Numbered from the stretch's first letter, positions 49,660 through 62,510 are shown. The stretch: DNA of 64,000 nucleotides from Lysobacter silvisoli (GCF_003382365.1 NZ_QTSU01000001.1:2480001-2544000), one strand, 5' to 3'. Made by a program: numbers and translations. The notes: a model not told the origin generated them from the sequence alone.

Positions 49660-52380
49660 TCAGCGCCGGTGGAACGGCACCGGCTCGGGCTGGTGCAGGG
49701 CGTAGCCCTGAGCGTAGTCCACGCCCATCGCGCCCAGCTCCAGCAGGATCTCGTCGCTGGTCACCCATTCGGCAATCACCTTCAGCCCGCGCTGGTGGCC
49801 GATGTCGGTCACCGCCTTGACGATGGCGTGGCTCATCGGATCGGTGAGCAGGTCGCGGATGAAGGCGCCGTCGATCTTGATGATGTCCACCGGCAAGTTC
49901 TTCAGATAGCCGAACGAGGACATGCCGGCGCCGAAATCGTCCAGCGCGAAACGGCAGCCCACCGCGCGCAGGCGCTCGATGAAGCGCGCGACCTGGGCCA
50001 GGTTGCGCACCGCCACCGTCTCGGTGATCTCGAAGCAGACCCGCTCCGGCGCGACCTCGTGCTTGCGCAGCAGCGCCAGGATCAGGTCGGCCAGAGTCTC
50101 GTCCTCAATGCTGGCGCCGGACAGGTTGATCGTGGCCGTGCGCAGCTTGGCGCCGTTGGGGTGCAGGCGGTCGAAGTTGGCCAGCGCGGTCTCGATCACC
50201 CAGCGGTCCAGCATCGGCATCAGCCCGTAGCGCTCGGCCGCGGGAATGAAGGCGCCGGGCACCACCAGCCGGCCTTCCTGGTCGCGGAAGCGCAGCAGCA
50301 GCTCCAGATGCAGGCCGGTCTCGGCTTCGTCCGACAACGGCCAGACCTCCTGGTACTTCAGCAGCAGCCGGCCCTCGTCGATGGCCCAGCGCAGGCGGTT
50401 GGCCCATTCCATCTCGCTGCGCCGGCGCGCGGCATCGTCGTCGTGCTCGGAATAGAAATGCACGCGGTTGCGGCCGCTTTCCTTGGCCATGTAGCAGGCG
50501 GTGTCGGCCTGCGACAGCAAGTCCTTGAGCGTGGTGTTGGGGCGATCCAGCATGACCCCGCCGATGCTGGCGGTAATGGTGTAGGTACGCTGCTCCCAGA
50601 CGAACACGTAGCCGTCGATGTGCTCGCGCAGACGCTCGGCAACCAGGGTGGCGCCGGCCAGGTCGTGGACCTCGGTGGCAAGCACGCCGAACTCGTCGCC
50701 GCCCAGGCGCGCGAGCACGTCGCCGCCGCGCAGGTGCTCGCTCATCATCGTCGCCAGCTGGGTCAGCAACTGATCGCCGGCGACGTGGCCGGAGGTGTCG
50801 TTGATGAGCTTGAACTGGTCCAGATCGATGTACAGCAGCGCACAGGGCGGTGCGCCGGCCGCGATGCCGGCCAACACCCGCTCGACCCGGCGCTCGAACT
50901 CGCGCCGGTTGTACAGCTCGGTCAGCGCGTCGTGACTGGCCTGGAAGGTCAGCAGTTCGGTGAGCTGGCGCTGCTCGGAAATGTCGGAGGCCACCATCAG
51001 CAGGCGCGAGCGCCCTTCCAGCACCACGCTGGTGATCGACACGTTGGCCCAGAAGCGGTCGCCGTTGACGCTGCGCAGCATGGCCTCCGCGTTGGCGCAG
51101 TCGACCAGATCGGCCGCGCGCAGCTTGTCGCGCAGCAACTGGTCCTCGAACAGCTCCGGCAGCGGCACTTCGTACACGGTCTCGCCCAGGCGCGCGCGCG
51201 AGGCCTGGTTGGCGTAGGAGATGCGGCCGTCGTCGCGGCGCGCCAGCAGCACCAGCGCCGGCAGCAGTTCGTTGAGCGCGCGGAAGCGTTCCTCGCTTTC
51301 GCGGTAGCGCCGGCTCATGCGCGAGCCCAGCTCCAGCGCCAGCCGGCGCGTACGCGCGACCGACCACACCAGCAGCGCCAGCAGCACGCTGGCGAGCAGC
51401 CCCGGCAGCAGCACCCAGTTGCGGCCGTCCGGGCGCGAGGTCACCGCCTCCAGCGCCTGCATGCGCACGCGCCAGCGGCGGCCGCCATAGTTCAGCTCGC
51501 GGGCGAAACGGAAGCCGGTGTCGTGCGCGGGCGTCGGGCCACTGGCGAACAGCGTGGCCACGGTGTTGTCGGTGACGTCGTCGACCTGGATGTGCAGGTT
51601 GCGGCGCACGTCCTCGTCCAGGCTGGCGTCGATCAGCTGGCCGGCGCGGAACGAGATCGCGATGGAGCCGCGCATGCGCGCGCGCCGTTCTTCCAGCGTG
51701 GCCGGCGGCGGGCCGGCGCTGAACACCGGCAGGCGCATGGTCACGCCGTCGCGCGAAGGGTCGGATGGACTTTGTTGGGCCAGGCGGAACGGCGCCGACA
51801 GCACCGCGCTGTCGCTGTCGCGCGAAGCCAGCACGCCTACCAGGTTGGTAGGCTGCAGGTTCACGTCCAGGCCCAGCACGCGCTCGTTGCCGGCCAGCGG
51901 CGCGACCAGGTCGGTGATGTAGTGGTCGCCGTCCACGCGCGTCTCGCGGCGCGAATAGCCCATGGCCTGCAGGCTGGGGAAACGCTCGCGCGGGCGCACG
52001 TTGGCGTAGAGGTTGGCGAACTCTTGCGCGGTGACCTCATCGGAGGTCAGGAACAGGGTCTGCACCGAACGCAGCAGCAGTTCGCAGGCGTGCAGGCGGT
52101 CGTTCAGGGAATGGAACACGCGTTGCGCGCCGGCATCCAGCGCGGCGGTGCGGTCGTCGACCACGCGGCGGTGCTGCGCGCCGCCCAGCCACAGGGTCAG
52201 GCCCACGCCCAGCAACAGCGCCAGCAGGCTCCAGCCCCAGGCCGGCAGGCCCAGCGGCTTGGGCCGCTGCAGCAGCGCGGCATCGGCCGGATCGACGGAC
52301 GCGCCGAAGCCGTGCCGGCCCTCGGGGTGGTCGGACTGCGCAGACTCCGCGTAACCGTCTGAATCCCTGGTCGCCCCCAA
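49660..52380 (-). CDS. CHASE-PAS-GGDEF-EAL cyclic-di-GMP protein
   Basis: A 906-residue membrane-bound signalling protein. TM1 about 48-66 (GWSLLALLLGVGLTLWLG), periplasmic CHASE domain (about 90-300), TM2 about 322-342, PAS (about 365-475), GGDEF with an intact LGGDEFGVLATE (about 575), EAL (about 660-895) with E-x-L as LELLLRF, FALDDFGAGMSSFGYL, IKIDGAFIRDL and VIAEWV. Both cyclase and phosphodiesterase residues look largely present, the EAL motif is the less usual ELL. The start is TTG at 52380 with GGAGG about four bases upstream. It faces the DUF1631/PilZ pair. Confidence 0.9.
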   Translation of the reverse strand: MGATRDSDGYAESAQSDHPEGRHGFGASVDPADAALLQRPKPLGLPAWGWSLLALLLGVGLTLWLGGAQHRRVVDDRTAALDAGAQRVFHSLNDRLHACELLLRSVQTLFLTSDEVTAQEFANLYANVRPRERFPSLQAMGYSRRETRVDGDHYITDLVAPLAGNERVLGLDVNLQPTNLVGVLASRDSDSAVLSAPFRLAQQSPSDPSRDGVTMRLPVFSAGPPPATLEERRARMRGSIAISFRAGQLIDASLDEDVRRNLHIQVDDVTDNTVATLFASGPTPAHDTGFRFARELNYGGRRWRVRMQALEAVTSRPDGRNWVLLPGLLASVLLALLVWSVARTRRLALELGSRMSRRYRESEERFRALNELLPALVLLARRDDGRISYANQASRARLGETVYEVPLPELFEDQLLRDKLRAADLVDCANAEAMLRSVNGDRFWANVSITSVVLEGRSRLLMVASDISEQRQLTELLTFQASHDALTELYNRREFERRVERVLAGIAAGAPPCALLYIDLDQFKLINDTSGHVAGDQLLTQLATMMSEHLRGGDVLARLGGDEFGVLATEVHDLAGATLVAERLREHIDGYVFVWEQRTYTITASIGGVMLDRPNTTLKDLLSQADTACYMAKESGRNRVHFYSEHDDDAARRRSEMEWANRLRWAIDEGRLLLKYQEVWPLSDEAETGLHLELLLRFRDQEGRLVVPGAFIPAAERYGLMPMLDRWVIETALANFDRLHPNGAKLRTATINLSGASIEDETLADLILALLRKHEVAPERVCFEITETVAVRNLAQVARFIERLRAVGCRFALDDFGAGMSSFGYLKNLPVDIIKIDGAFIRDLLTDPMSHAIVKAVTDIGHQRGLKVIAEWVTSDEILLELGAMGVDYAQGYALHQPEPVPFHRR

Positions 52381-52682
52381 GCGCCCTCCATGATGTCCAC
52401 GACCCGGCGATCCTATACCCCAGCCGCCTCGCCGAACTCTAACGCCGTGCTCACGGCGCGCTCGGGCGCGGCGTATCGGGGGAAGCCTTCAGCGCAGGCG
52501 AACGTGGCGCGCCTAACTCATGCCTTACGCAATGCGGACGCGGCCAGCGGCCATGGCGGGGCGTGTGCAATACCCGGAAACGGGAGCGCCGTCACGGCTG
52601 CAAGGCCGCCGGTTGCGGATTCGAACAAGGACGGCGCCGGCCGAGCGGCGCCGCTAGGAAAGCGCTGCCTTCGCCCGCAGCA
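52381..52682. other. Gene-free gap
   Basis: 302 bases between the starts/stops of minus-strand genes; no gene, repeat or clear terminator seen. Some hairpin potential only. Confidence 0.5.
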
Positions 52683-53666
52683 TCACCCCCCCAGCGCTGC
52701 GCAGGCGTCCCAGCCCTGCTGCGTGCCGTCCGTGGATGCGCCGCTGAAATTCTCGCGCAGCGTCGTCTGCGCCCATTCCTCGGCTTGGTCGCGCTGTGCC
52801 GGGCTCAACGCCGCGCCGGCCTGGGCGAGCTGGCGATCGATCTGGGCGGTGCGGAAGCTCTCGGCGCCGAGACGGTAGAGCTTGAGGTAGCGATAGTGCT
52901 GATAGGGGTCGCTGCCGACCAGCCCCGCGAGCATGCCCTGCGCGCCCGGCTCGTAGGCGCCTTGCAGCAGGTCCACGACCCGCCAGTCGCCCGCGGCCAG
53001 GCCGACTTGGATCAGCCGGGTCGCCTGCTGGCGGTAAACGCTCAGCGCGCCGGGTTGCTTGAGCAGGCCGCGCGTGTCGTACAGCGGCCCGCGGCTCAGA
53101 TAACAGGCGCGCGCGTCGGCGTCGCCCAGCCGCGCCGCCTGCGCCAGGTTCGCGTTCAAGGTATCGAGTACTTCGTCGCCGACGCCCTCGCATAGCGTCC
53201 GTCCTTGGTCGACGTCGCGCTGGCGAATCGCGGCGGTGTCGAGCAAGGCCTGGTAAGTGCGCAACTGCGCCGCGCTCAGGTTCTCGGTCTTCTGTTCGGT
53301 GAGATTGCGGGTGTTGCGCATGGTCGACCATTCGATCGCGCGCTGGCGGCTGCAACGGCTGAGATCGCGCAACAACCGCGCCGCCGCCCGGCCGTCGCCG
53401 GCATTGGCCTGCGCCTGCAGCTGGGCGTACACCGATTTGAGCGGCGCCCCCGCAGGCGGCAGCCGCGCGCCGCGATCGAAGCGCAGCGAAGCCTGGGCGA
53501 CCATGTCCAGTTCGCTGCCCGGCGCCCCGCCGACCGGCTGCTCGGCCGCCGCGACCGGCGCCGGCGGCGCGGGCGCGTTCGCGCCTTCCTTGCGGCCGAA
53601 CAGGTAGGCGCCGACGACGGCCCCCAGGGCCAGGACGGCCAGTAGCGGTAGTCGGTATCGGCTCAT
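52683..53666 (-). CDS. Membrane-anchored helical protein, paralogue 1
   Basis: A 327-residue protein with an N-terminal membrane anchor (LLAVLALGAVVGAYLFGRKEG, about 6-26), an Ala/Pro linker, then a mostly helical region with pattern like short Sel1-type repeats (GDGRAAARLLRDLS, ARLGDADARACYLSRG). RTLCEGVGDEVLDTL and YQHYRYLKLYRLGAESFRTA are shared with its neighbour. Likely periplasmic, no known motif. Lies 85 bases downstream of the second copy. Confidence 0.75.
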   Translation of the reverse strand: MSRYRLPLLAVLALGAVVGAYLFGRKEGANAPAPPAPVAAAEQPVGGAPGSELDMVAQASLRFDRGARLPPAGAPLKSVYAQLQAQANAGDGRAAARLLRDLSRCSRQRAIEWSTMRNTRNLTEQKTENLSAAQLRTYQALLDTAAIRQRDVDQGRTLCEGVGDEVLDTLNANLAQAARLGDADARACYLSRGPLYDTRGLLKQPGALSVYRQQATRLIQVGLAAGDWRVVDLLQGAYEPGAQGMLAGLVGSDPYQHYRYLKLYRLGAESFRTAQIDRQLAQAGAALSPAQRDQAEEWAQTTLRENFSGASTDGTQQGWDACAALGG

Positions 53667-53751
53667 GTCGAAGCCTCGGGTGCGGGGGCCGGCACGGGCC
53701 GGATGGGGTGGCCGATTCGCGACAAGGCCCGCGATCGTAGCGAAAGCACGT

Positions 53752-54720
53752 TCATTCTTCGGACGCGGCAAGCGAGCACGGATCCCAGCCGGGCGCGGTC
53801 GATTCGGTGGAATCGCTGCCGCCGAACTGGCTCTGCAATGTTTCCTGCGCCCACCGGTCGGCGTCCGCGCGCTGTTCCGGCCGGATCCGCGCAGCCGCCA
53901 GGGCCAGCTTCCGATCCATGTCGGCGGTACGAGCGCCTTGCGCGCCGAGGCGGTAGAGCTTGAGATAACGGTAGTGCTGCACGGCATCCGGACCCAGCGT
54001 TCCGGCGAGCATGCCGTCCGCACCCGGCTCGTACGCGCGGCGGAGGATGTCCACCACCTTCCAATCGCCAGCGGCCATGCCGGCGTCGATCAGCGACCGC
54101 ACGCCGGTGCGGTACTCCTGGATCCATTCCGGATGACGCATGAGCCCGCGTGCATCGTAGCCGGGTCCGCTGGAGAGATAGCAGGCACGCGCATGCTCTT
54201 CGCCCAGTTGCGCCGCCCTGCGCAAGCTCGGCAGCTGCGTATCCAAGATGCCGCGATCGAGTCCGTCGCAGAGCGTGCGGGCTTTGCGGATGGCTTGCTT
54301 GTGCGATTCCACCGCCTCCAGCTGCAGCCGGTAGCGCTCCAGCGATTGCGCGCTGCTGCCGTCGATCTTGTCGGCCAGGGTTTCGTCGGCCGCCCGCGTC
54401 AGGAACCACTCCAACTGGTCCAGACCGGCGCAGGTACGCAGGTCCTGATACAGGCGCGTGGCCGCGGCGACGTCGCCGGCATCGGCGCGCGAACGCAGCT
54501 CGCCGAACACGCGCCTCAACGGCACACTGCGTCCCGGCAGCGAGGCCGTTATCGGAACCGGGGCGGTCGATGCGGCATGGCCCCCGAGCTGCGACGCCCG
54601 GGCAGGAGCGGCGGGCGCGGCTGCCGCCGGCGCTGTCGGGCTCTGGCCTCGCCCCAGCACATAGGCGCCGATCAACGCGACCAATGCGAGCAGGGCGATC
54701 AGGATGTAACGCAATCGCAT
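53752..54720 (-). CDS. Membrane-anchored helical protein, paralogue 2
   Basis: A 322-residue paralogue of the next gene (shared YDARGLM/YDTRGLL, AAGDWKVVDILRRAYEPGAD / AAGDWRVVDLLQGAYEPGAQ, GW(D)x(P)C at the C-terminus). Anchor ILIALLALVALIGAYVLGRG (about 6-25), Ala-rich linker, helical body. The start is placed at 54720 (MRLRYILIAL) as the anchor begins there. The two genes form a tandem duplication of unknown role. Confidence 0.75.
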   Translation of the reverse strand: MRLRYILIALLALVALIGAYVLGRGQSPTAPAAAAPAAPARASQLGGHAASTAPVPITASLPGRSVPLRRVFGELRSRADAGDVAAATRLYQDLRTCAGLDQLEWFLTRAADETLADKIDGSSAQSLERYRLQLEAVESHKQAIRKARTLCDGLDRGILDTQLPSLRRAAQLGEEHARACYLSSGPGYDARGLMRHPEWIQEYRTGVRSLIDAGMAAGDWKVVDILRRAYEPGADGMLAGTLGPDAVQHYRYLKLYRLGAQGARTADMDRKLALAAARIRPEQRADADRWAQETLQSQFGGSDSTESTAPGWDPCSLAASEE

Positions 54721-54812
54721 TCCAGCATCCACTCCAGAACCGCCGGTAGCGCCGGTAACGGGATTGCCGTCCCGGCCGCTGTTTCGCAAGACCCCATCCG
54801 ATACCGAACCGA

Positions 54813-54840
54813 CAGGGCGGCCCCTCGCGGAGCCGCCCTG
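54813..54840 (-). terminator. Hairpin after the secreted protein gene
   Basis: CAGGGCGGC / GCCGCCCTG 9-bp stem with a 10-base loop, 18 bases after the stop of the gene ending at 54858; no U-run, so the terminator role is uncertain. Confidence 0.45.
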
Positions 54841-54857
54841 CGTTTACCGCTGAACCC

Positions 54858-55784
54858 TTACTGGTACGGAGAACCGTCCCGCACGTACGCGGCCGCAGCA
54901 ATGCCGGTGTCGCCCTGCAGGATCGCCTGGTTCTTGCCCGCGGCCGACGGCAATCCCACCTTGAGATTAACCGCACCGGAGACCAGCGAGTCCAGCAACT
55001 GCGTCAGGATCGGCAAACCCAGGGCGATGTTGCCGCATCCCTTGGCCGCCGGTACGGCGAACGTATTGTCGACCAGGATATTGCCGGTGTTCTGCAGGTA
55101 CGCGTACGGATCGTTGCCGACCTGGATGAAATCCAAGCTGCCGGGGCTGCCCGAGATCGGCGCGGTGGGCGCCGGCGGAGCGGTGGTGCCGGTTTGCAGC
55201 TTGACCACGACCGGATTCTGCGCCGAACCGATGTAGCAGGAGTTGCCTAGGAACGGATTCTGCAGACGCACGCGCAGCGCCAGCCGCACCGCGGTCGGAT
55301 CGCCGCCCCAGTTCGGGTTCAGCGCCGCGCCGAAATCGGTCTGTATCGTCTGCACCGGCTCCATCGTCGCGGTCACGTCGTTGACCGAATTGACCACGCT
55401 CCAGAACGCCTGCCACAGCGGAAGCGGCCAATTCGGCGCCGGGTTGACGATGCCGAGCAGACCGCCCGGGACCTTGCCCGGCGGGGAGTTGAGCGTGGGC
55501 GCACCGACGGCGTCGAACAGCGGCGAGGGCTGAATACCGGTGATGCCGCCCTGCAGGACGATCGCTTTGTCGATCGGCAGGGTGGTGGTGCCGATGGTGA
55601 ACGAGCCCGAGCTCGTCACGCTGTGCACGCAAGCGGTCCCTTCTTCCTGAAGGGGCGGCGTTTCGTACGGGCAGAACTGGAACTTTTCGAAACCCGGGGC
55701 CGGTGGCGCCGCCGTCGCGGCGGGGGTGACGGCGGCTCCGGCCAACGCCGTGGCAAGGGCCGTGTATAGCAATGCCTTGGACAT
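54858..55784 (-). CDS. Exported protein of unknown function
   Basis: A 308-residue protein with a signal peptide (about 1-30, ending ATAAPP). The conserved-looking parts NSCYIGSAQNPVVVKLQTGT and GSPGSLDFIQVG recall a secreted family that I remember mainly from actinobacteria; I cannot name it. Two disulfide-type Cys pairs. ATG with AGGAG upstream. It may be transferred; that is inference. Confidence 0.7.
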   Translation of the reverse strand: MSKALLYTALATALAGAAVTPAATAAPPAPGFEKFQFCPYETPPLQEEGTACVHSVTSSGSFTIGTTTLPIDKAIVLQGGITGIQPSPLFDAVGAPTLNSPPGKVPGGLLGIVNPAPNWPLPLWQAFWSVVNSVNDVTATMEPVQTIQTDFGAALNPNWGGDPTAVRLALRVRLQNPFLGNSCYIGSAQNPVVVKLQTGTTAPPAPTAPISGSPGSLDFIQVGNDPYAYLQNTGNILVDNTFAVPAAKGCGNIALGLPILTQLLDSLVSGAVNLKVGLPSAAGKNQAILQGDTGIAAAAYVRDGSPYQ

Positions 55785-55963
55785 GATGAACTCCTGAAAT
55801 CTGAGAAAGAATCCTGATCTGCGCCCAGCGGACGCCAGTCCGCCGCCCGTTGGCGATCGCCGCATCACCGGGCTATCGCTTGATACGCCGGTTTGATCGA
55901 GCCCATCCAACCGGAGGGGTCGGATGCTCCGCCCCAGCGCCTTCGATACCGCTCGTCAAGAAC

Positions 55964-56000
55964 GCTGCATCAGGCGCGCGGATCGCGCGCCTGATGCAGC
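55964..56000 (-). terminator. Strong hairpin after the PraB-like gene
   Basis: A perfect 17-bp stem GCTGCATCAGGCGCGCG / CGCGCGCCTGATGCAGC with a 3-base loop, about 76 bases downstream of the stop at 56077. U-tract weak (GTTCTTG). The rest of 55785-56076 holds nothing. Confidence 0.6.
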
Positions 56001-56076
56001 GGATGGCAAGGCGGTTGTTGCTGCGACATCCCCGCGCCGCTCGGCTGCCGCCGGGCAGCGAGGGATTCGCACCGAC

Positions 56077-56643
56077 TTACATGTAGCGCAGGGGAGCGCT
56101 GGCCGTCAGCGTCGAGGTGGACCTGACGTTGGTGCAAGGCGATGGCGCCGGCAGGAACTGCGCGGTGAAGGTGAACGTGGCGTTGGTCGCGCTGTTGTTC
56201 AGATTGCCGAGCGAACCAGCGGCGACACCGCCCGTGCACACGCGCGCCGGCGTGTTGAACCTGACCTGGATCGGGTTCGCGTACGCACCGCCGATCGTCA
56301 CGCTCGAGCTCGTCGCGCCCGACCCCACGCCAGGGGAAACGCCCCAGCTCAGGTTCTCCGCCGTGACGTTGCCCGTGCAGGCCGCGCCGCCGGTGAAGTT
56401 GGCGCTGACGATCGCCGCGGTGCCGCTGATCAGCTGCATGTAGAAAGTGGCACTGGAACAGGGAACCGCAATGCCCGAAACCGTAGCGGTGGTGCTGCCC
56501 GTGATCGTCACGAAAGTACCGGTGGGCGTGGTGTCCACCCAGGCGCTACCGTTCCAGTATTCCCAGCCGGCGAACGCGGGCGAGGCCACGAGCGGACCTG
56601 CCGCGATCAGGGAGGCGAGAAGGGTGGCTTTGAGCTTACTCAT
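56077..56643 (-). CDS. Exported PraB-like (alkane oxidation activator-like) protein
   Basis: A 188-residue protein with a signal peptide (MSKLKATLLASLIAAGPLVA, cleavage near SPAFA). A Ser/Thr/Gly-rich body with Cys pairs (PCSSATF, AACTGNV, VCTGG) and short repeating beta strands. The composition resembles PraB-type small secreted proteins of Pseudomonas and Lysobacter; the similarity is of style. ATG at 56643. Upstream 56644-56880 contains nothing recognised except the hairpin below. Confidence 0.55.
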   Translation of the reverse strand: MSKLKATLLASLIAAGPLVASPAFAGWEYWNGSAWVDTTPTGTFVTITGSTTATVSGIAVPCSSATFYMQLISGTAAIVSANFTGGAACTGNVTAENLSWGVSPGVGSGATSSSVTIGGAYANPIQVRFNTPARVCTGGVAAGSLGNLNNSATNATFTFTAQFLPAPSPCTNVRSTSTLTASAPLRYM

Positions 56644-56822
56644 CGTAATTTGCTCCACAGTCGATTGTCGAAATCCCCCGAACGCCAGCGCGCGGAGGCC
56701 GTGCCACGAGGAAGCCAAGTGCCGTGGCGGCACCGAACCGAGGGGCACCGAACATCAGCCTGTTCGAACTCTTGCTCTCATTTGCCAGAGCGCTGAAACA
56801 GATGCGTCCTTGGTCTGTATCG

Positions 56823-56845
56823 ACCGCCCGACGGCTGCGGGCGGT
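56823..56845 (-). terminator. Hairpin after the STN-TonB receptor gene
   Basis: ACCGCCCG-ACGGCT-GCGGGCGG, about 7 bp, 36 bases after the stop at 56881; no U-tract. Confidence 0.35.
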
Positions 56846-56880
56846 TGATGGGGTGAAGCTTGTCGGGTCGAGGCCTCAAC

Positions 56881-60285
<3,405 letters not shown>

Positions 60286-60424
60286 CGGTTCCCCTCCGGT
60301 GGCGGGCCGTCTTTGCGCGGCCTCGTGTTCATAGGGACGCAGGCGTTCGCGAAACCCGAACCTGCCCCGAATATTTCTCTTCGAACTGCGCACCGGCGTG
60401 CCGATTTATTTTTTGCGGCGCAGC

Positions 60425-60463
60425 AAAAAATCCGGCTTCGCGCCGAAGCGGAGCCGGTTTTTC
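60425..60463 (-). terminator. Rho-independent terminator between fecR and the receptor gene
   Basis: On the minus strand ACCGGCTCCGCTTCGGCG and AAGCCGGATTTTTT give a CCGGCT/AGCCGG stem with a six-T run, 45 bases after the FecR gene. A second hairpin GCCGCCTCGCA-GGC-TGCGAGGCGGC (60477-60501) lies in between. Confidence 0.8.
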
Positions 60464-60507
60464 CAACTGGAGAGCGCCGCCTCGCAGGCTGCGAGGCGGC
60501 GGCTGTG

Positions 60508-61581
60508 TCAACCGCGCTCGGGCGGGCGCGACTTCAGCACGATCGCATCGCCCTGATGGCTGGCGCGCTGGATCGGGAAGTAGGCCGTGACCGCGTCGAT
60601 GAAGGTCTCGGTGTCGCCGGTGTTGAACGCACCGCTGATCTTCAGCGCCGCCAGGTCGGCGTCGCCGAGCACGATGCGCTGGCGCGAGTAGCGGTTGATC
60701 TCGGCGACGGCGTCGGCCAGGCTTTCGTTCTCGAACACCACTTGACCGTGGCGCCAGCTGACTTCGCGCTTCACGTCGGCCGCGCGTACCTGCGGCGCGG
60801 TCGCCGCGAGGGCGACGAACTGCTGGCCTGGGTGCAGCTCGGCGGTGGCCGCGGCGGCGATGCTGGTGGGCCGGGTGCGCTCGCGGGTCACGGTCACCCG
60901 GCCTTCGAGCAGGGTGACCTCGAACAGGCGCTCGGACATATGCACTTCGAACTCGGTGCCCAGCGCGGTCACCTGACGGCCATCGGCGGTGACGATGAAG
61001 GGCCGGCTGCGGTCCTTGGCCACCTTGAACAAGGCCTGCCCGCGCTCCAGCGTAATCGCGCGCGTGCCGGCGCTGTAATGCACGGCGATGCGGCTGTCGG
61101 TGTTCAAGGTGATCACCGAGCCGTCGTCCAGCGTGACCTCCGAACGCTGGCCCACGCCGGTCTGGTGCACGTTGCCGGCGATTGCGTCCTGCACGTTGCG
61201 GTACATCAGTCCGGGGGCGTCGGGCCGCACGATCAGCAGGCCGGCGACCACCGCCAGCAGCGAGGCGGCGATCGAATAGCCGTAGGTACGCGCGCTGCAC
61301 CAGGGCCGCGGCTTGGCCGCGCGCGCCAGGGTCTCGCGCCGCAGCGCCAGCATGTCGGGCGCGTCGGCCAGGGCCTGCGCCAGCGCGCGCGCGGACTCCA
61401 CGCGCCGGAACGCGGCCGCGTGCGCGGGCGAGCGCGCGCGCCAGGCGTCGAAGGCGGCCCGCAGCGGGCCGTCGCCGTCGGCGGCGTCGTGCAGCACCTC
61501 GCTCCAGCGCGCGGCGGCTTCGTCGATGTCGTCCGGCAGCGGGCCGGGACCGGGCATGGCCGGGGTGGCTTTCCAGGTCAT
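60508..61581 (-). CDS. FecR-family anti-sigma regulator
   Basis: A 357-residue inner-membrane regulator. N-terminal cytosolic DUF4880-like part (ARWSEVLHDAADGDGPLRAA), one TM (about 97-118, SIAASLLAVVAGLLIV), then the periplasmic FecR domain (GQRSEVTLDDGSVITLNTDS; TALGTEFEVHMSERLFEVTL) and a C-terminal STN-like part. The ATG is at 61581, 46 bases from the sigma gene. Confidence 0.93.
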   Translation of the reverse strand: MTWKATPAMPGPGPLPDDIDEAAARWSEVLHDAADGDGPLRAAFDAWRARSPAHAAAFRRVESARALAQALADAPDMLALRRETLARAAKPRPWCSARTYGYSIAASLLAVVAGLLIVRPDAPGLMYRNVQDAIAGNVHQTGVGQRSEVTLDDGSVITLNTDSRIAVHYSAGTRAITLERGQALFKVAKDRSRPFIVTADGRQVTALGTEFEVHMSERLFEVTLLEGRVTVTRERTRPTSIAAAATAELHPGQQFVALAATAPQVRAADVKREVSWRHGQVVFENESLADAVAEINRYSRQRIVLGDADLAALKISGAFNTGDTETFIDAVTAYFPIQRASHQGDAIVLKSRPPERG

Positions 61582-61627
61582 GGCACGCCTCCCGCCCGAC
61601 GGCACGCCCGAGTGCTTGCGTCGCGGC

Positions 61628-62197
61628 TCATTCGGGCGCCCCTCCGTCCATCGCGCGGCCCAGCTGGGCCAGCGCTTTGGCCATATGCTTTTCGGCGGCA
61701 CGCACCGAAATGCCCAACATGTCCGCAATTTCCATATATTTTCGCCTCTCCATGGTGCGCAGCACGAACACGTCGCGCGTGCGCTGCGGCAGCGCGCGCA
61801 AGACGGCGACAGCCAACTTCATCGCCTCCTCTCCCAGTAGGACGCGCTCCGGCGAGATTTCCGTAGCGGGCTGATGAATTTCTTCGTCGAAGGACTCGTG
61901 CGCGTCCTGGTCGCGAGCCTGGCGGCGACGGCCCCAGTCGCGCAGGGCGTTGGCGGCGATCTGGAACACATATTGCTTGACGTGCTCGATCGGCCCGCCG
62001 CGCGCGCGCCGGACCAGGTGCAGGAACACCTCCTGGGTCAGGTCCTCGACCTCGGCGGGATCCTTGACCCGCTTGGCGAAGAACCCGCGCAAGGGCGCAC
62101 GGTACTGCAGGGAGATGTTCTCCCATTGGCTGCTGCAATCCTCGCCGTAATCGGCGAGCGAAGCCGGTTCGCGCGTAGACGGCGCCGGATCGGCCAT
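61628..62197 (-). CDS. ECF sigma factor, FecI-type
   Basis: A 189-residue ECF sigma. Region 2: QYRAPLRGFFAKRVKDPAEV and VEDLTQEVFLHLVRRAR (about 30-65). Region 4: LPQRTRDVFVLRTMERRKYM and IADMLGISVRAAEKHMAKAL (about 140-175). The ATG at 62197 with GGGAGGG seven bases upstream is used, ahead of the ATG at 62212. With FecR and the STN receptor it forms a complete Fec-type signalling set. Confidence 0.93.
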   Translation of the reverse strand: MADPAPSTREPASLADYGEDCSSQWENISLQYRAPLRGFFAKRVKDPAEVEDLTQEVFLHLVRRARGGPIEHVKQYVFQIAANALRDWGRRRQARDQDAHESFDEEIHQPATEISPERVLLGEEAMKLAVAVLRALPQRTRDVFVLRTMERRKYMEIADMLGISVRAAEKHMAKALAQLGRAMDGGAPE

Positions 62198-62510
62198 CGG
62201 GTCCCTCCCCATACGCGTTGGTATGCGCAAGGCCGGCAGCATACCCCGTCACGCCGCTGTCGGTGTGGAGGCCCGGGTCGGCGCCGCTGCGGCGATGCAC
62301 AGTGCGGTTTTTCCCGGCGAAAACGCGATTTTCCGCGCACGCGGCGATGCGGCAGCGCAGCATCGGGCTGCGCTGAACGCGGCCATGCGGCCACGCGGCG
62401 CGGCGCCGTCGCGGACCGGCCGATCCGGCAAAGCGCACTGCGCGCGCCGGCCTGCGCCGATGGGGAGAATCCGTCAAAATCGGCGTTCGCCCCCAAGAGA
62501 CTTCCCTTCG
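62198..62510. other. Divergent gap between the sigma factor and pepQ
   Basis: 313 bases; I see no gene, repeat or riboswitch. It must hold the divergent promoters; none is clear enough to mark. Confidence 0.5.

Noticed and set aside
54858-55784. Call as an adhesin or enzyme
   Set aside because: No catalytic motif or repeat; only a recalled resemblance to a secreted family. Kept as unknown.
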